A stretch of 64,000 bases of DNA from Dioscorea cayenensis subsp. rotundata (lineage: Eukaryota > Streptophyta > Magnoliopsida > Dioscoreales > Dioscoreaceae), in the NCBI RefSeq assembly GCF_009730915.1, contig NC_052488.1, positions 23,907,868 through 23,971,867 on the forward strand. Reading direction: 5' to 3'. Made by a program: the position numbers and the translations under genes. The notes below the pieces were generated by a model. That model saw nothing but the letters and a program-made list of their open reading frames with translations, did no database searches and was not told where the DNA came from. Within the stretch, counting starts at the first letter, position 1. Every line of letters begins with the position of its first letter. This document shows, one piece after another, positions 35,724-48,714 of this stretch.

Positions 35724-38671
35724 TCACATAAGCAGCCAGGAAGAGGATTGGCATAAAAAGTTCTCTTCTAGTTTAGGCAAAACTCCAGCTTTTCTCAAAT
35801 ATGGACCACCAAGTCGTTGGCTATGATTCTTGTTCACCTTGTCTTTAAATTCCATCCAAGTTAGTGCACCCGCATCTAACTCATCAATCAGCTTCACAAA
35901 ATTTTGCCTGAAGACAAATTAATAAAAACACTTTTGAGAAACACTCTAGCTCTTTCTTGAGCTCACTGTTAATTGGTATACATGAAATGGTAGGTAGATA
36001 ACATACCTATCAGGGTTGATGGTCTTGAGGAATCCTTCAAACCTCCTGTGACCATGCACTGCTTTGGCCATATTACCATCATAGGTGTAAACAAAAACAT
36101 CACTTTTGAGGGCCACAATGTAGTCAAGCGCAGCCAAACGGTTCTGGTACATTTCAAAATGCTCCAGTTCCTCTGGTGTGGCCAGACTAGTATGTGTGTG
36201 AATATTTGGGTAGTCTGACTTGAGAGCAGCCATGCTATTCTCACCATAAATCTCCCCAGCTACTATGTAAATGTTTGAATTTGAAGGGTAACCCATAGCC
36301 TTGAGAAACACAGCTGCTTCTCTGGGTGTCATTGGGCACCCTCCTTCCAGACGCCTCTCTGAGCTGTTGATCTCCTTCTCCTTCCAGTGCTTCACATTGT
36401 ACCTCATCACCCTCAGTTCCTCTGCTTCTTGTGCTGTCAAGTTGTGGCTGCAACCAGTGAATGCAAGCATGTCCTTCTCATATCTACAGAATCATTTACA
36501 TAGATTATTAAAGATGTTAGACAAATATATAAATAGGTAGGTAGGGACAGGTATATAAGTAATTCACTGGAAATACTATATACCTCAGATGAAGAGCAAT
36601 ATAATAACCGCTATCATTTCTCAATCTATCAACTAGTGTTTTCCCCAGTTCCTCAATCTCTCGTGTGTATCTAAGTGCATTGTAGTTAGCTCGGCACCTT
36701 AACTTCTGCACTGATGGAACTGCAAGATTGTTTGTAAGCCGAGAATCAGTGTGGGTGAACCGGATGACCTTGTGCTTCTTTAGCTTTTTGTGTAGATCTC
36801 TGTAAAATGAACCCTGTAAAAGATAAAAATCAGTGTGGGTGAATGGGAACTATCTAATTGCCACCTGAAACTATTTATCAAAATGAAAGAATTAATTTGC
36901 TGACCTTAGACCATGAGACAGGTGCCATTGTAAATGGTTTGACTCTTGCATATTTCGGTGGCAGAGACTCCACAATTTCAACATCATCTTTTAATGCATC
37001 TATGAAATGTTTCCAGTCAAATATATCCTTAAAGTCACTGCAAAACACAGCCAAAACTTAATCAAAGTCACTGTAGAAGGCTACTGTTATTCAACCAATT
37101 GCTTGATCTCAGGAGGATGTTTGGTACCTTGGATCTGTCCAGAAGGAATCATGATCCAGAGAAGGGAGAACTAGGGTGGCATTCATCATTTTTGCCACAG
37201 AAACCATGTCACTTATCTGCAGAGGAATGCACATCAAATATTTATATAATGTCACATGCAACCTAAGAATATACATATATCTGAACTGGTTCATTTTCCA
37301 GTGATCTCACCCCCATTCTCATTTGATTCAGTCCACCATTTGCATGAACTAGAAGGTAACCATCTGAATTAGTACCATTCCCTGAAATTGGAGGTAGTTA
37401 GCATTAGATAAGTTTCAGTAAAAACTGGATGTACAGTTTCAGATTGATATGTAGCATACTGAAACGGTTTCTTGGTCGTTGAATACACTGATAGTAGCCA
37501 TAGTTGTTGGGTTTCATCCAAATCTCAAGTACCTGTGGATTATAGAACTTTTAGAATCCAGGATTATGATGTTCCAAATTGAAAATGCTCAATGTAAACG
37601 AGGGCATGCATATTATTATTATGTATGGGAGTAATATCTAGTAAGTTACATCCAATCTATGAAAAATTTACGAAAAACTACTTTTATGGAAAGTGGAAGA
37701 AGGATACATCAATTGTGGCTATTAAAGTTCTGACCGGTCTTACAAGTTACAAGAAGCCAAATCGGATAATCTTAGTATCAAAGTACGCATACATTAATGA
37801 AGGAACTAGTCAAAGGAAAAACACTGAAGCAGCCAATATTTTTATCTCTTCAAAAACAAAGAAAAAGAAAAAGAGCCACCAACACTGCAACAATCCTAAA
37901 AAGACAACTTTTCAAAAACAAAAATCCTAAAAAGACAAAACCAGAGTTTTTCCTCTCTGGAAAAAAATCCTTCAAAACTCATGATTGATAATAATATGAA
38001 TTAAATCAAAAGCCAGACAAACAAAAAGATGAAAAAAAGTTGAGATGCCAGCAACACGTACAGAGAGAAAAAAAAAGGGTTATGATAATAATAAAGAAGA
38101 GAAGAAGAAGAAGAAGAAGAAGAAGAAGAACAGCAATATTAGCAATGATAAATATATGAGAATTATTAAAAAAAAAAAAACTATAATCTTGATCTCAAAA
38201 GCAATGAAACCAGATCAAGAAAGATAAAAGAAAGAGGTTGCAAGTTTGTGATACCTACCGGAACGTCATGAGGGCGCTTAGCGGGGCTAACAAGGAGTTC
38301 TTGATTGGTTCTGAGTGGGATCCCAATACGGCGGACAAGGCTCCCATGCTCGACGATGTGGTCAGTGAGCCAAGCCTTGGAGAACAACACAACCACGGTG
38401 AAAGACAACAAACACATGACAATAAGCTCCCCCCAGGCATGCCTCCCTAATTAACCTCCACCCTTTACCATTGCCACGCAACCTTCTCCACACGAGCCCC
38501 CACCGACGGTTGCCTCTCATGACTCCCCTGACTCCCGCTATCATCGCCGTCGTCCTCTGAAAACTGGAGGAGACACCGTTCAAGGTCAACCGCATCGGTC
38601 ATCCGCCTCCGCGGCTGACCAGAAGAGCACACGGCGCTGGTCGACGCACTGGTTGGGCTGGACCCAGTCAT
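35724..38671 (-). CDS. O-fucosyltransferase-family protein, GT106-like (RG-I rhamnosyltransferase-like)
   Basis: Eight exons: 38671-38259, 37532-37460, 37381-37311, 37216-37128, 37037-36905, 36813-36584, 36483-36007, 35907-35724; all later phases agree, about 555 aa. A type II Golgi layout: cytosolic N-tail from [10 protein letters not shown], then one membrane segment ([20 protein letters not shown]). The PF10250 domain shows [98 protein letters not shown] and [20 protein letters not shown]. Blocks after HLRYEKD resemble RRT1-type pectin rhamnosyltransferases, so a wall-polysaccharide role is likely but not certain. In exon 1 two extra bases (run at 38482-38483 and C6 run at 38429-38434) break the frame; removing them joins [20 protein letters not shown] to the membrane segment. 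Without that repair the first safe ATG is 38417. Confidence 0.85.
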
Positions 38672-38911
38672 GGCCGGGATATTTCTTGGATATACGGCGA
38701 GTAATTAAGGGTCGGAGGAGCACGAGGTCGTGGGGGCAGTTAAGGAGGGAGGGTGGTGGAGAGAATAGCCCGGGAACCGTTTTTGTTCCTCTGCGTGATT
38801 TTTGCGCCTGTTCGCGCGTTCCTCCTCCCTCGTTTACCTTACTACCTAGTTATACTACTATATATCTTAATTTTATATTAATATTTCTAATATTTCTACT
38901 TCTAGTCCTAA

Positions 38912-38943
<32 letters not shown>

Positions 38944-38990
38944 ATACATACACATGGCTCATGAAATCATGGTCCTTGTTTTTTTTTTAA

Positions 38991-39024
<34 letters not shown>

Positions 39025-41603
39025 TAATTGGACGCACGATAATATATATTGAAATGTTGAATGAACCATATGAGTGGCTTAATCAGCCGTCTGATGAGGA
39101 TCTGGTGTCACGTGTTAATTCGTGGGAAGGATAGGAAGTCAGGTAGAAGAATGGAAACTAATGAAAATAATATATAAAATGCAAATTAATGCAGACAAGA
39201 TAGGCAAGGAGTTCGTTTTGCTAAAGCTCTCGTCTTTTTCTTGTGGCGTGGGGTATGGTACTTGGGACGACGTATGTTATTCGGTGGGGTTGCCACGCGG
39301 CGCTTGGTGCATGTGAACTAGAGTTAGGATGCTCTTTTAGTCTTTCCAGGAATCAGCTTGGTCGGCGGATCAAAAGGTGGCACAGTGAATAATGAGGACC
39401 TGCGAGTTGTCAACGCGTTCCACCAAAATCTTCAGAGTGTCTGTATAAAGCTTCTTCGCTTCAGATTGTATTAATTCCTTAGTATTCATACTTACTTTTT
39501 TTTGTTTAGATAAATAAATTGCCACGTGGAACTGGATTATGTAATGCATCTACATATTGTACTACGATAAGATGTTTTCTTTAGCGGTAAACGCACGTTG
39601 AACGGTTGGTCTAGCGGCCGGGTGACATTAGAAGTTTAGAATAAATGTTTGGACCCATGGCCGTGTGCTGCACATCACATTTAGACACGCACACTGTCAG
39701 TTATCTTTACCATGAGCCATCATTTAAATCATAGGGCCATTTGGTGATCCATGTTTCTAAAATCAGTGGTCATTTGGCCAATATTAATTTTCTGACACTC
39801 CAACACAAATCTTCACACAAACACTTTCAGAATTGTTTTTATTTTCCAAGTAGCTTGTGCGAGGGTTTTTATTCTGTTGTCTATTATTCTGTTGTCTAGA
39901 AAAAGAGCTAACAAGTTCAGTACTTTTATTCTTTTTTTTTTTTAATGTACATATGGCACAATCAAAGCAGAGATTAATTGGAGCACCATTCCAAACATAT
40001 ATTTTAGTTAACATTTCAGCATCAACAAAGTTCTGATTTCTTAAACAATTTCTTTGCTAGGAATTCAGCAATGACGCACACAAGCATATAAATTACTACA
40101 TGTTATACAAAGCAGTAGAGCCATAGACGTGGAGGCAAACACCCTGATTAATTAGGTGTGGAAAATCCAATGAATCTTGGTAGTTAACACTGTTTGTAGT
40201 GCCCTTCCACTTAGTTTTAGTAGTGCTTGAGATAATTCCATTTCCAACTAGTGAATGGCACATAGGAAACCCAACTTTCTGAAAAGCCATAATTTTGTCA
40301 ATCATGTTTGTGTTTGAATTCAAGCATAAATTTTACCAGTTAACCAGCTCAAATCCATGGCCATCACTACAGATGAGATTTTATGTTTACTTTTCAAATT
40401 AATGATTTAAGTTCACACTCCATCTTAAAAATAATTTAATAGGAATTAGTCTTCACCTAATATAATTCCAACCCATTTAATATATCTCTCAGTGCTGGAG
40501 GCACAAACGCATGGACTCAGAAAGCAGACTTGATGAAAAGGTCCATCTGAGATGAAAAGTTAACACCAACCCAATTTCCTGATGATAGCATGGACCATTG
40601 AAGACTAAAGAATTACTGGTTAACTCTGGGACTTGGTCAGATCAATTACAGGAAAGCACTCACGCGTCTTAATCTCTAGAAACTTTAGTAAGTCTGATAA
40701 CTTGACATGCTTGAACATTTCACTCGTCCAACTAACCAGAAATTAAGTTTCTCTTGTTTCCCAAAGAAAAGCGAACAACACCATAAAGTTAATTTGAACA
40801 AATGGTTTAGTGTATAGTATCTACTAATCATATTTAAGAACATTATATTTAAGTGGAACTTGAACAAGTGAAGGCGAATGGACATGTTTGTTCATGCAGC
40901 ATTTGCACTTGAACGAGTGAAAGCGAAAGGGCATCTTAAGGACAATGATCACATTGCTGATAATGGATTTGGTTTGCCTCCAAAATCGCACCATCAACCA
41001 AGTCATGCACTTAGATGTGTGGTTCTTGAGAAAGAGTTGGAAGTTGGAACTTCGGAGTAGGTAGGCGCATGGGAACAAGCATTTCAAGTCGCACCATCAT
41101 AGCAGTTAACATCAGCCCTTTTGGCGCACTCGCTGCAGAGACATTTTCTTCTCTGCCAATATATGTCATGCTGTTATCATGGTGAAAATCATGTTAGTTA
41201 AATGAACACAAGACTTGGTTAGAACCTTGATTTCAAAGTCTTGGTAATTTTTCAGCACCAAGTTTTCTTAATCTGTTTGAATTTTCCATTCTGATCCAAG
41301 CTGAACAACACACAAAATTTCATTTCTTGCAAGGGCAGTACATTGTATAAGAAACTGATACATTTAAATAAGACATCAGACTCAGCTACAAACAGGGACC
41401 TATACCAAACCATAACATGTATAACTGCATATATGCAAAATAGACATCAACAAGGCTTTATATCTCTACCTCTGCTCTGTATGATTCAGGTTCACTCAAA
41501 ACAACACAGATAACACTCAATTCACAACATAAACATTATTTATCCACCAAGAGTGAGAAGCAATGGAGAATGGCTGCCCATTATTTATGGTGGCTTGGAG
41601 TGA
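38672..41603. other. 2.9-kb intergenic region
   Basis: Glycosyltransferase promoter at the left, SSUH2 3' UTR at the right. Long (TA)n runs at 38909-38935 and 39000-39023. A 60-residue plus-strand frame at 40878-41060 has no recognisable motif and no splice context. Nothing else recognised. Confidence 0.5.
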
Positions 41604-44600
41604 CTACATCTTCAACCATTCCAAACAGCAGCAGAGGCCCCAACAGAATTTTGAAGGATAGTCCTTTATATAGATCTCATTGCTGATTCCAATTATGTAA
41701 AAGCTAAAGGACTGCTTCCGATGGACCATTGTAACTCGCGTAACAGGCACAACAGATATTATATGCCTCTCACAAATGATCCTTGCAGATGGAGGGACAG
41801 GAGATCTGTCCGCAATGACTTCTGACGAAAATTGGTTAAGGAAATAAGAATCTGCAAAGTAGGCAGGGGTGCATTGGTATGACTGTGTGTTGTAAAAGCT
41901 GGACTCCCCTGGCCTTGTGGAACACTTCGTCAGGAACTGAAGCCGCAGCGGTGGTAGCACTAACTTTCCGGGTTTGACAATGTCCTCCTAGTCAAAGAAC
42001 CAAGATACAATTAGATAACTAAGATCATGATGCTCCATATCAATGCTCAAGCAACATACTAGATCATGCATTATTAGAAGTAACTCTTTGTCAAGTATGT
42101 CTGCTTAACTTACATGGCAGAGCTCACAGATAATTACAAACACAACATCTTACCATGAGTGGTATCTGCTAAATGCTTAGTTCATCTCCTACAAAGATTA
42201 CATATTAGACATTCTTCTGATGAAGACTTAAGACTACAGCAGGCATGTTTTGAGAATCACCATGAGAGAAAATCATGCCCATATGTGGGTAAATGGGCTT
42301 TTGTAACATCCACATTGAAGCAGTTATGCAAAAATGGGGTTAAGCTTAAATTTCTAAAAAAAAAGCAATATAAAAGAAGGATATACCAATTGACAAGTGC
42401 AATGCTGCGTGTTAGAATTGAACCCCGCCCCATGCATGTCTCACACTTAATTAAACCACGCGAGCCACATGTTGCACAAGGTAGCAGTCCCTTGCCATTA
42501 CATTTTGTACATCTGCAAAAATAATTAAAATAACAATATAAAAAAAAAAACAGTTGTAATGGCAGGAGTTATATAACCCTTTGCAGCATAGATGTTTATT
42601 GCATAGATGAATTGAGTCTAATTTTTTTTTTCTTTCAGAAAAACAGTTAAACCTCAATTCATTAAAGATCAAAGTCCAATGCAATGACTCACATTGTATC
42701 AGAACCATCTTGATGTGCTATTAAACCCCTCCCATGACAAGCAGGGCACCTACTCATCTGTTTTTCCTTGTAAAATCCAGGTTCTTGATTGGCATTGCAA
42801 GTATGGCAGGCTATTTCTCCTCGCCCTCACATTCTATCAAACGCTTTAAAGGAGCAAGATCACATAAGCATCTAACAATTGTAAAAGGATTAAAATGTTC
42901 CATAAGATAATGAATGCAAAGGAAAGCAAGACTGACTTTCAACCATACACCCTAAGTTCCTAACAATGAGCAAAGTAATAGTTTGAGATAGGTCAAACAA
43001 GAGCAGTACAACAAGACCCCTTTTCAGTAAAGCTGCCAAGAATAAAAAACAATTCAGTGGACTGCAAACTTATCATTGGTTTCATAATTGATTTATCAGT
43101 AGACAGGCAATGCAGTGGATCATTCTGATAAGATGAAGGTCTCAAAACTTAAGTAATTCATGTTGCCATTTGAGGTTTCAAGAAGCTGCAACACTTGTTC
43201 ATACAGATTTTTCCACTCTATAGATCATCAAATTATAGGGGTTTAAAGCATGACGAACTGTTGAAATTCAGTCATACCAAGCTGCAAATTTATGATTCAT
43301 TTATTATTTAAGGAACTCAATCTAATGTAAATGCTAGCACAATAAAAAAATGGCAGTCACCTGTTAAAAAGAGACAGACATGTTTATGATATTAAGACCA
43401 ACAGAAATGAATTTTTTTGCCTTCAATAACAATTCTACCAGACAGGTACCACAGAAGGCAAAAAGCGATTGAAGTTATAATTTTTTAAAAAGCTAACATG
43501 GTCCCTTAAGAAAAGAAATTATTTACATAATTCTTACCTGTGCATTTCTGAATGGATTCAGAATGAGGAACTTTAACCTTTGTTTCTTTGTGTGACACAA
43601 AGAGGAGTGGAAATTCAGACCTCAGATCCAATTCCCAAACACCAAGTTCTGGTCCTTTGTCCTTCTCATCAATTTCTCCTTTGAGATGTGGTTCCCTCTC
43701 CTTGACAATTTCCCTCTCCTCCATAAAAGTCTCTAGGGTTCCTACATACACATTGCAGTCTTCAACAGCAGCAATTTTCCATCTCCGAGCTGGACGGCTT
43801 CCCCAGCAGCAACGGTGCCCAACATGATCAATAAGTAACTGTCGGATCTCCACCTCATCTAATATTTTCCTGTAACATTGATTGAACATCAATATCGATG
43901 GCCATTGGCCAAACTATTTCTGTTGCAGAATGATGCAAGTTATGATTTTTACAAAACTCACTGGAGATCATCATACAGAGAATAAACTCAAGAAAACCAG
44001 AAGCTTGCACTTTCCAAAGCTGGAAGGCAAGAAAAACCTAATCTCATCTATCATAAAATCCTTGATTACAGTGCAATTTTTTAACAATATGTATTGGTGG
44101 GACATCTATGATTTTTAGTTCCATTATAAACTTAGTCAAAGAAAAAATTGTAAGAAATTCATACATGGCAATGCATAGGCCACTAGGAGAAAAAAAAAGT
44201 TGAAACCAGGAACAGTGGCTTTACTGTCTAGCAGCAAGTAAATAAAAAATTTATCCAAGTGGTTGAAATATGCAGCAAGAGAATAAAAACCATTGAGAAA
44301 CCTAGAAGTATGTTTCCTTTGGCAGGAACTGTAAAACCAGAATTTTTTCATTTGAATATTTGAAAGAAGAATGGTAACAAAACAGTATAAAGAAATAACA
44401 TGTCCCACTTTAGTGCGAGTGAAGTCTCATAAGAACTTAAGGAAAAACAATGAAAGAGTAAATTACACAAAACAACGCACCTTCCAAATTCTCTTGACAT
44501 GTTTCCACTAGGATATTGACCAAAGCCTCCCTGGTGAACAATAGCCTGATCTGAAAGCCAGTTTTAAAAGAGACACAAGATGGTTAAAACTTAAAAGTCA

Positions 44601-45425
44601 ATGAAGTCAGTGCAATGGTTGAGTATATTCATATCCATCTAAAAGCAACACATCTAATTCAATGCATTACTAGAGTTACCAGTGATCATGAAATGGCAGC
44701 TACAATCTTGTGAGAACTTGTACAAGTAATCAACACACACACACAGAGACACAACTTTGTTAGAACAATACAAGCACCAGCTGGTATGGAATTTGATTAG
44801 AAAAATCGTCCAAGACCAAATATCTCTACAGTGAGGCAAAAATCCATAAAACCGCAGAAATACTGGGTTTCAATTTTGCAATTATAATACTAAATTCCTA
44901 GGCTTTGCTTTAATATTTTTAATGGGGTTCACCATTAAAACTCAACCCAACTTTGAGGCATGCTTGATTTACATTAACGAAGGAGGAAAAAAAGTAAAAC
45001 CCAGAAAAATCTAGCTTTTTCAAGACGATACTCGCAAAAGGCAAACAGTCCACTTGCAAAACCAAAAAAATTTGAGAAAAAGAAAAGAGAGAGAGAAACC
45101 AAAACCATAGGCATAGGGAGGAGCATCAGGCTCGGGAGAGCTGACGAGCGCGCCGTGGAGTGAAGGCGGATAGTAAGGATGGGAATGAATCGACGCGGAT
45201 CGGATCTCATCCACGCTAACCTCTTCACCACGACCAGATAGAGAGGTCGGGACGTGGACAGAAGCACTCCTTCCCAAGGACTGGTACACCCTCCATTTCT
45301 CCTCTCCCTTCTGCTCTACCTCCTCTTCTACAAGCACGCAATTGAACCAATCAGCAAAGGAAAAATACACAAAGCTCGAGAGATGGAGATAAGAATCGAT
45401 TACCAGAGAGGAGTGCTTGCTCCAT
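41604..45425 (-). CDS. SSUH2: SSUH2-like protein with DnaJ-type Cys-rich repeats
   Basis: Seven exons: 45425-45404 (22 bp, MEQALLS), 45327-45100, 44550-44481, 43869-43538, 42825-42693, 42512-42387 and 41987-41604; about 430 aa. Recognised by WRVYQSLGRSASVHVP, EVSVDEIRSASIHSHPYYPP, SLHGALVSSPEP, the block around HRCCWGSRPARRWKI, and a run of CxxCxGxG-like zinc-binding units as in DnaJ (CPACHGRG, CTKCNGKG, CATCGSRG, CETCMGRG). The C-terminus has YQCTPAYFADSYFL, FSSEVIADRSPVPPSARIIC and ERHIISVVPVTRVTM. Biochemical role not established to my knowledge; chaperone-like or zinc binding is inference. In the last exon two extra bases (G run 41970-41972, A run 41894-41897) break the frame; in between, the alternative frame reads KVSATTAAASVPDEVFHKAR, the expected family sequence. 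Confidence 0.83.
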
Positions 45426-45869
45426 CGCGCAGTGACTTTGTTGGGGTGATCGCTTTGTTTGTGATTTCAGGGATGAACGAGAGGAGGAGAAATCGATGGT
45501 TTAAATAGTATCCATTTCTTAGCAGCTAAGGACACTATGGTTTGTTTTGTTGTTACTTGGTGGGCCTTCCACGCGGGAAGAACACCCGCTGTTTCAACGA
45601 CATCGCTTTCTCAACCTTACTGGGCTGTCCAGCCTAAAACCCCACGGCCCATATAACCCTGGCTTCATCGAACCGTTCATCAATTGATTAAATGATGCTC
45701 GTTCGATCTTCATCAGACGGCTAATTTATCACAGTACACCTTCCCTCCTCTGTACGCTGGACTATTTATATGCGTTCTTCTCTGAGTTAGGGTTTTGCTG
45801 GGCCTTCTCGTTCTTCGCCACCACCACCGCCGCAGCTGCCGCCGCCGTATCAAGAAGGAGCCTGCGAAG
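45426..45869. promoter_or_regulatory. Bidirectional promoter: SSUH2-like / RPL35A
   Basis: 444 bp between divergent start codons. Facing RPL35A there is a telo-box-like TAGGGTTTT (45788-45796) followed by a site II element TGGGCC (45799-45804), the usual pair of plant ribosomal-protein promoters. More TGGGCT/GGCCCA elements lie at 45615-45655. Confidence 0.7.
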
Positions 45870-46486
45870 ATGGTGAAAGGCAGGCAAGGGAGCGAGTTCG
45901 GTGAGAAAAAGAGATCCTCAAATACCTATCATCCCTAGTTGTCGAAGTTGTATGATTTCTCTTCTAATGATTCTATTTTCCCCATTCTTTTCCAGGTTGT
46001 ATGTCCGAGGCACGGTCCTAGGTTACAAGAGGTGAGCATTGGCAATGGATTCCTCTTTTCTATGTATCATCAGCCATCAGCCTTTGTTTTATTTTACCCT
46101 ATCTGATTCTTGTTGTTTTTGTTTTAGATCCAAGTCGAACCAGAAGGAGAACACGTCGTTGATCCAGATCGAGGGCGTGAACACCAAGGAAGAGGTAGCC
46201 TGGTACTGCGGGAAGCGCCTGGCATACATCTACAAGGCCAAGGTCAAGAAGGAGGGTTCTCACTACAGATGCATCTGGGGAAAAGTTACTCGCCCTCATG
46301 GTAACAGTGGCGTTGTCCGGGCTAAGTTCAGGTCCAACTTGCCACCCAAATCGATGGTGAGTTGTGAATTTTTTCCATTCATCTTTCTTTAATCGGTTTT
46401 TCTTGCTATTGACTCATTTGCCTACTGTGTGCTGGTCTTTACAGGGATCCAAGGTTAGAGTTTTCATGTACCCGAGCAACATTTAA
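45870..46486 (+). CDS. RPL35A: 60S ribosomal protein eL33 (RPL35A)
   Basis: Four exons: 45870-45900, 45996-46031, 46128-46356 and 46445-46486; 112 aa once one base is restored. Reads MVKGRQG, then [89 protein letters not shown] and ends FMYPSNI. All are RPL35A landmarks. A structural protein of the large ribosomal subunit. Exon 1 as given ends QGSEF and is out of phase with exon 2. One more G in the GGG run at 45888-45890 gives the universal GERVRLYVRG. A one-base loss in such an essential gene is best read as a base error. A good donor (AAG/GTGAGC) follows the stop codon, so a 3' UTR intron is likely. Confidence 0.95.
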
Positions 46487-47159
46487 GGTGAGCCCATTCA
46501 TAAGTCTTATCAAATTTCTGAAACTTGATGTAGATTTCGTAGGAATTTCAATGATTATAAATTATACCTACTCTGCATGATTCTGGCTCTGATTCTGTTG
46601 CTATGTATTGGACTCGTATGCCCGCATTTGTCATTTCTGTGCTCAGTGCTCACTTGAATGAAACCATGATTATGTATAATAGCGATTCCTAATCAAATAT
46701 TTGTATGCTGTCTTTGACCTCTAATTTGTTTATAGAAATATTTGGAAGAATGCATACTAGCTTTTTTGGTACAATGCATTCCTTGTTATTGGCTTGATTC
46801 TTATTTTTGTAATCCCTAGTTCTGAACTAAATTATGCAGCATTTTGTTTGCTTTTTAGTTTATACTTTATACATTTATATATTTCAGTTTTCATATCAAT
46901 AGTGGGAATTCTTCAAGCCTTTGCAACATTTCCGGATATTCATAATGCTTTTTAGATGTTTAGATCTGATTGCTGCTGCTCAACTGTTTCCATTGTTTGT
47001 GGTCTGCTTTATTTGAGCTGTATTGTTGACGGTTCAATGCCCTTGTTCTTGTTTTCTCTTTTTGGTGTATGACCATCTTATTTTCCATTACTTGTATAGG
47101 CGTAGTTTTTGGAAGTATTATGTAGATATTGATTTAAGATTTTTTGTAGTAATTGTAAC

Positions 47160-47244
47160 TGAGCAGTTGATGAAAAAAATGTTTGGTTCTGAGATTATCT
47201 CAATGATGTCTCAAGAAAATCGAGCTTTTTAAAACTGATGCTCA
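47160..47244 (+). ncRNA. Box C/D snoRNA candidate behind RPL35A
   Basis: Plus strand, 85 nt. A 6-bp terminal stem TGAGCA/TGCTCA brackets a C box-like TTGATGA (47167-47173, first base U instead of a purine), D' CTGA (47189-47192), C' ATGATGT (47203-47209) and D CTGA (47235-47238). The boxes are in the right order and the stem is perfect. snoRNAs in introns of ribosomal-protein genes are well known in plants. No clear rRNA target was found for either guide, so it stays a candidate. Confidence 0.62.
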
Positions 47245-48197
47245 CTCTTTATCATAGTCATATGATATCTTCAAGTTCTTTGACTTTGTGTTTTTTAAAT
47301 CCTTAAGAACTGTTATCCAGGAGGCCTGCTTTCTTTTCCAGCCAATCTTCACATTTAAACTTTTTTAAACAATAACTTTTTACCTGCAGGTTATGTATTG
47401 TGCTTCAACTTATTTATGTTTTTCTATTTTCTTTTTAAAGCCATAGCCTTTGGAAAATTGTAATAATTTTCACAAACAAAAAAATAGTGTCAGCATAGTT
47501 AGAATTGTGAAGGTATGCTACCCGACCAAATGTTTAATCATCTTGCAATTGTTTCTTGACTGAATTGCATCAGAAGGCTGGAGGAAGTATTTCATGCATT
47601 TGCAGATGTGGTCGTAGTAATAAATTTAGCCTTCATGTTTGTTTAATATGGCCTATGGGATTATGTTGTAGGGGTTGTTTTGTAATTCAAACTTTGTGCA
47701 GCTTCATTGTGTGCGCTTGTGTGCTAGAGGCAATACTTTTTTATATTTATTCTTCTGTTAGTTTATTACTTGTTTTGGTTAAGAGCTGCGAATTATCTTG
47801 TTTGAACATGCTTGTGGCGTTGCTGTTTTATATTCTTTTGTTAGTATATTTGTTTTGGTTCTGATTGTCGGTCTACCCCTTTTTTTGTTGCCCCCTCCAC
47901 AGGATTTAGTGTGTTTCTACGCGGTTGCAGCAGTTGAAGAATATTTAAACGTTGTCCGAGTTTATTCAGCTGTCGTCAAGCCTACTATCTTGTAGTTGAT
48001 AATTGTCTCTTATCCTTGATTTTTGTGTTGACAAGTTCGAGTAGTTTGTTGATGTCTGGACTTTTTTTTTCATGTTAAATTTTGTTTGGTTGCACTTTTA
48101 ATTAATGCTGTTTAGTCGCCCAATATTGTGTGAACATTGTGTTCCAATTCATTTCGATGCGGGCATGATTACCTTGTTTTTGAGTGTTGCAGTCATG

Positions 48198-48290
48198 AAT
48201 TATATCGCTGTTGTGACAGCATCTAAAATTGTGGGATAAGGAATTGAAATATATCGCTGTTGTGGCAGCATCTAAAATTGTGGGATAAGG
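48198..48290. repeat. Tandem duplication, 48-bp period
   Basis: ATATCGCTGTTGTG and CAGCATCTAAAATTGTGGGA recur with one substitution between the aligned copies and a six-base spacer difference. Near identity suggests a recent local duplication. Confidence 0.8.
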
Positions 48291-48714
48291 AATAACGATG
48301 TAGGATGGGGTCAAGAAAAGGATTAGGATACAGAAAATATTAAAAAACCATGCATGTCACTGCCGAGAATCATTTGACGGTTGTTTTAATCTTAGCAAGA
48401 ACATCCCAAATTAAAATAAATTGTCATTATGCACACCGCCTGCCCTGACGTGGGTATATCATATGTGATAAATGTCTGCCTTGAAAACATGATCATAAGA
48501 CACACACCCACAAACAGCTATGAATTCATGCGTAAAATAGTTTTTTTAGAAAATAAATTCTTACATCTCCGAAGAGATCTCACACAGACACAGAAGAAAT
48601 GGAACAACGGATGCCAACTTTTGCAGGGCATCAGATAACAATAGAATCACTCAGATAAAATCCCACCTCAATGGACACAGGAGACGGTGAAGCATGTAAA
48701 ATGCAGTAAAAAGA

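Larger units (their letters stand above)
46487..48714. other. RPL35A 3' region with likely UTR intron, snoRNA and small duplication
   Basis: A splice donor lies just after the RPL35A stop (46488) and a pyrimidine-rich acceptor CCCCTCCACAG ends at 47902, suggesting a ~1.4-kb 3' UTR intron, which would hold the snoRNA at 47160-47244. A 48-bp tandem duplication lies at 48198-48290. The right end is the WLIM2 3' UTR. Confidence 0.5.

Noticed and set aside
40878-41060. 60-residue plus-strand frame with charged composition
   Set aside because: Short, isolated, without recognisable domain; could be a fossil fragment but not supportable.
42410-42440. tRNA-like B-box phrase near AATTGAACCCC
   Set aside because: No A-box at the right distance and no cloverleaf; it lies in SSUH2 exon 6.
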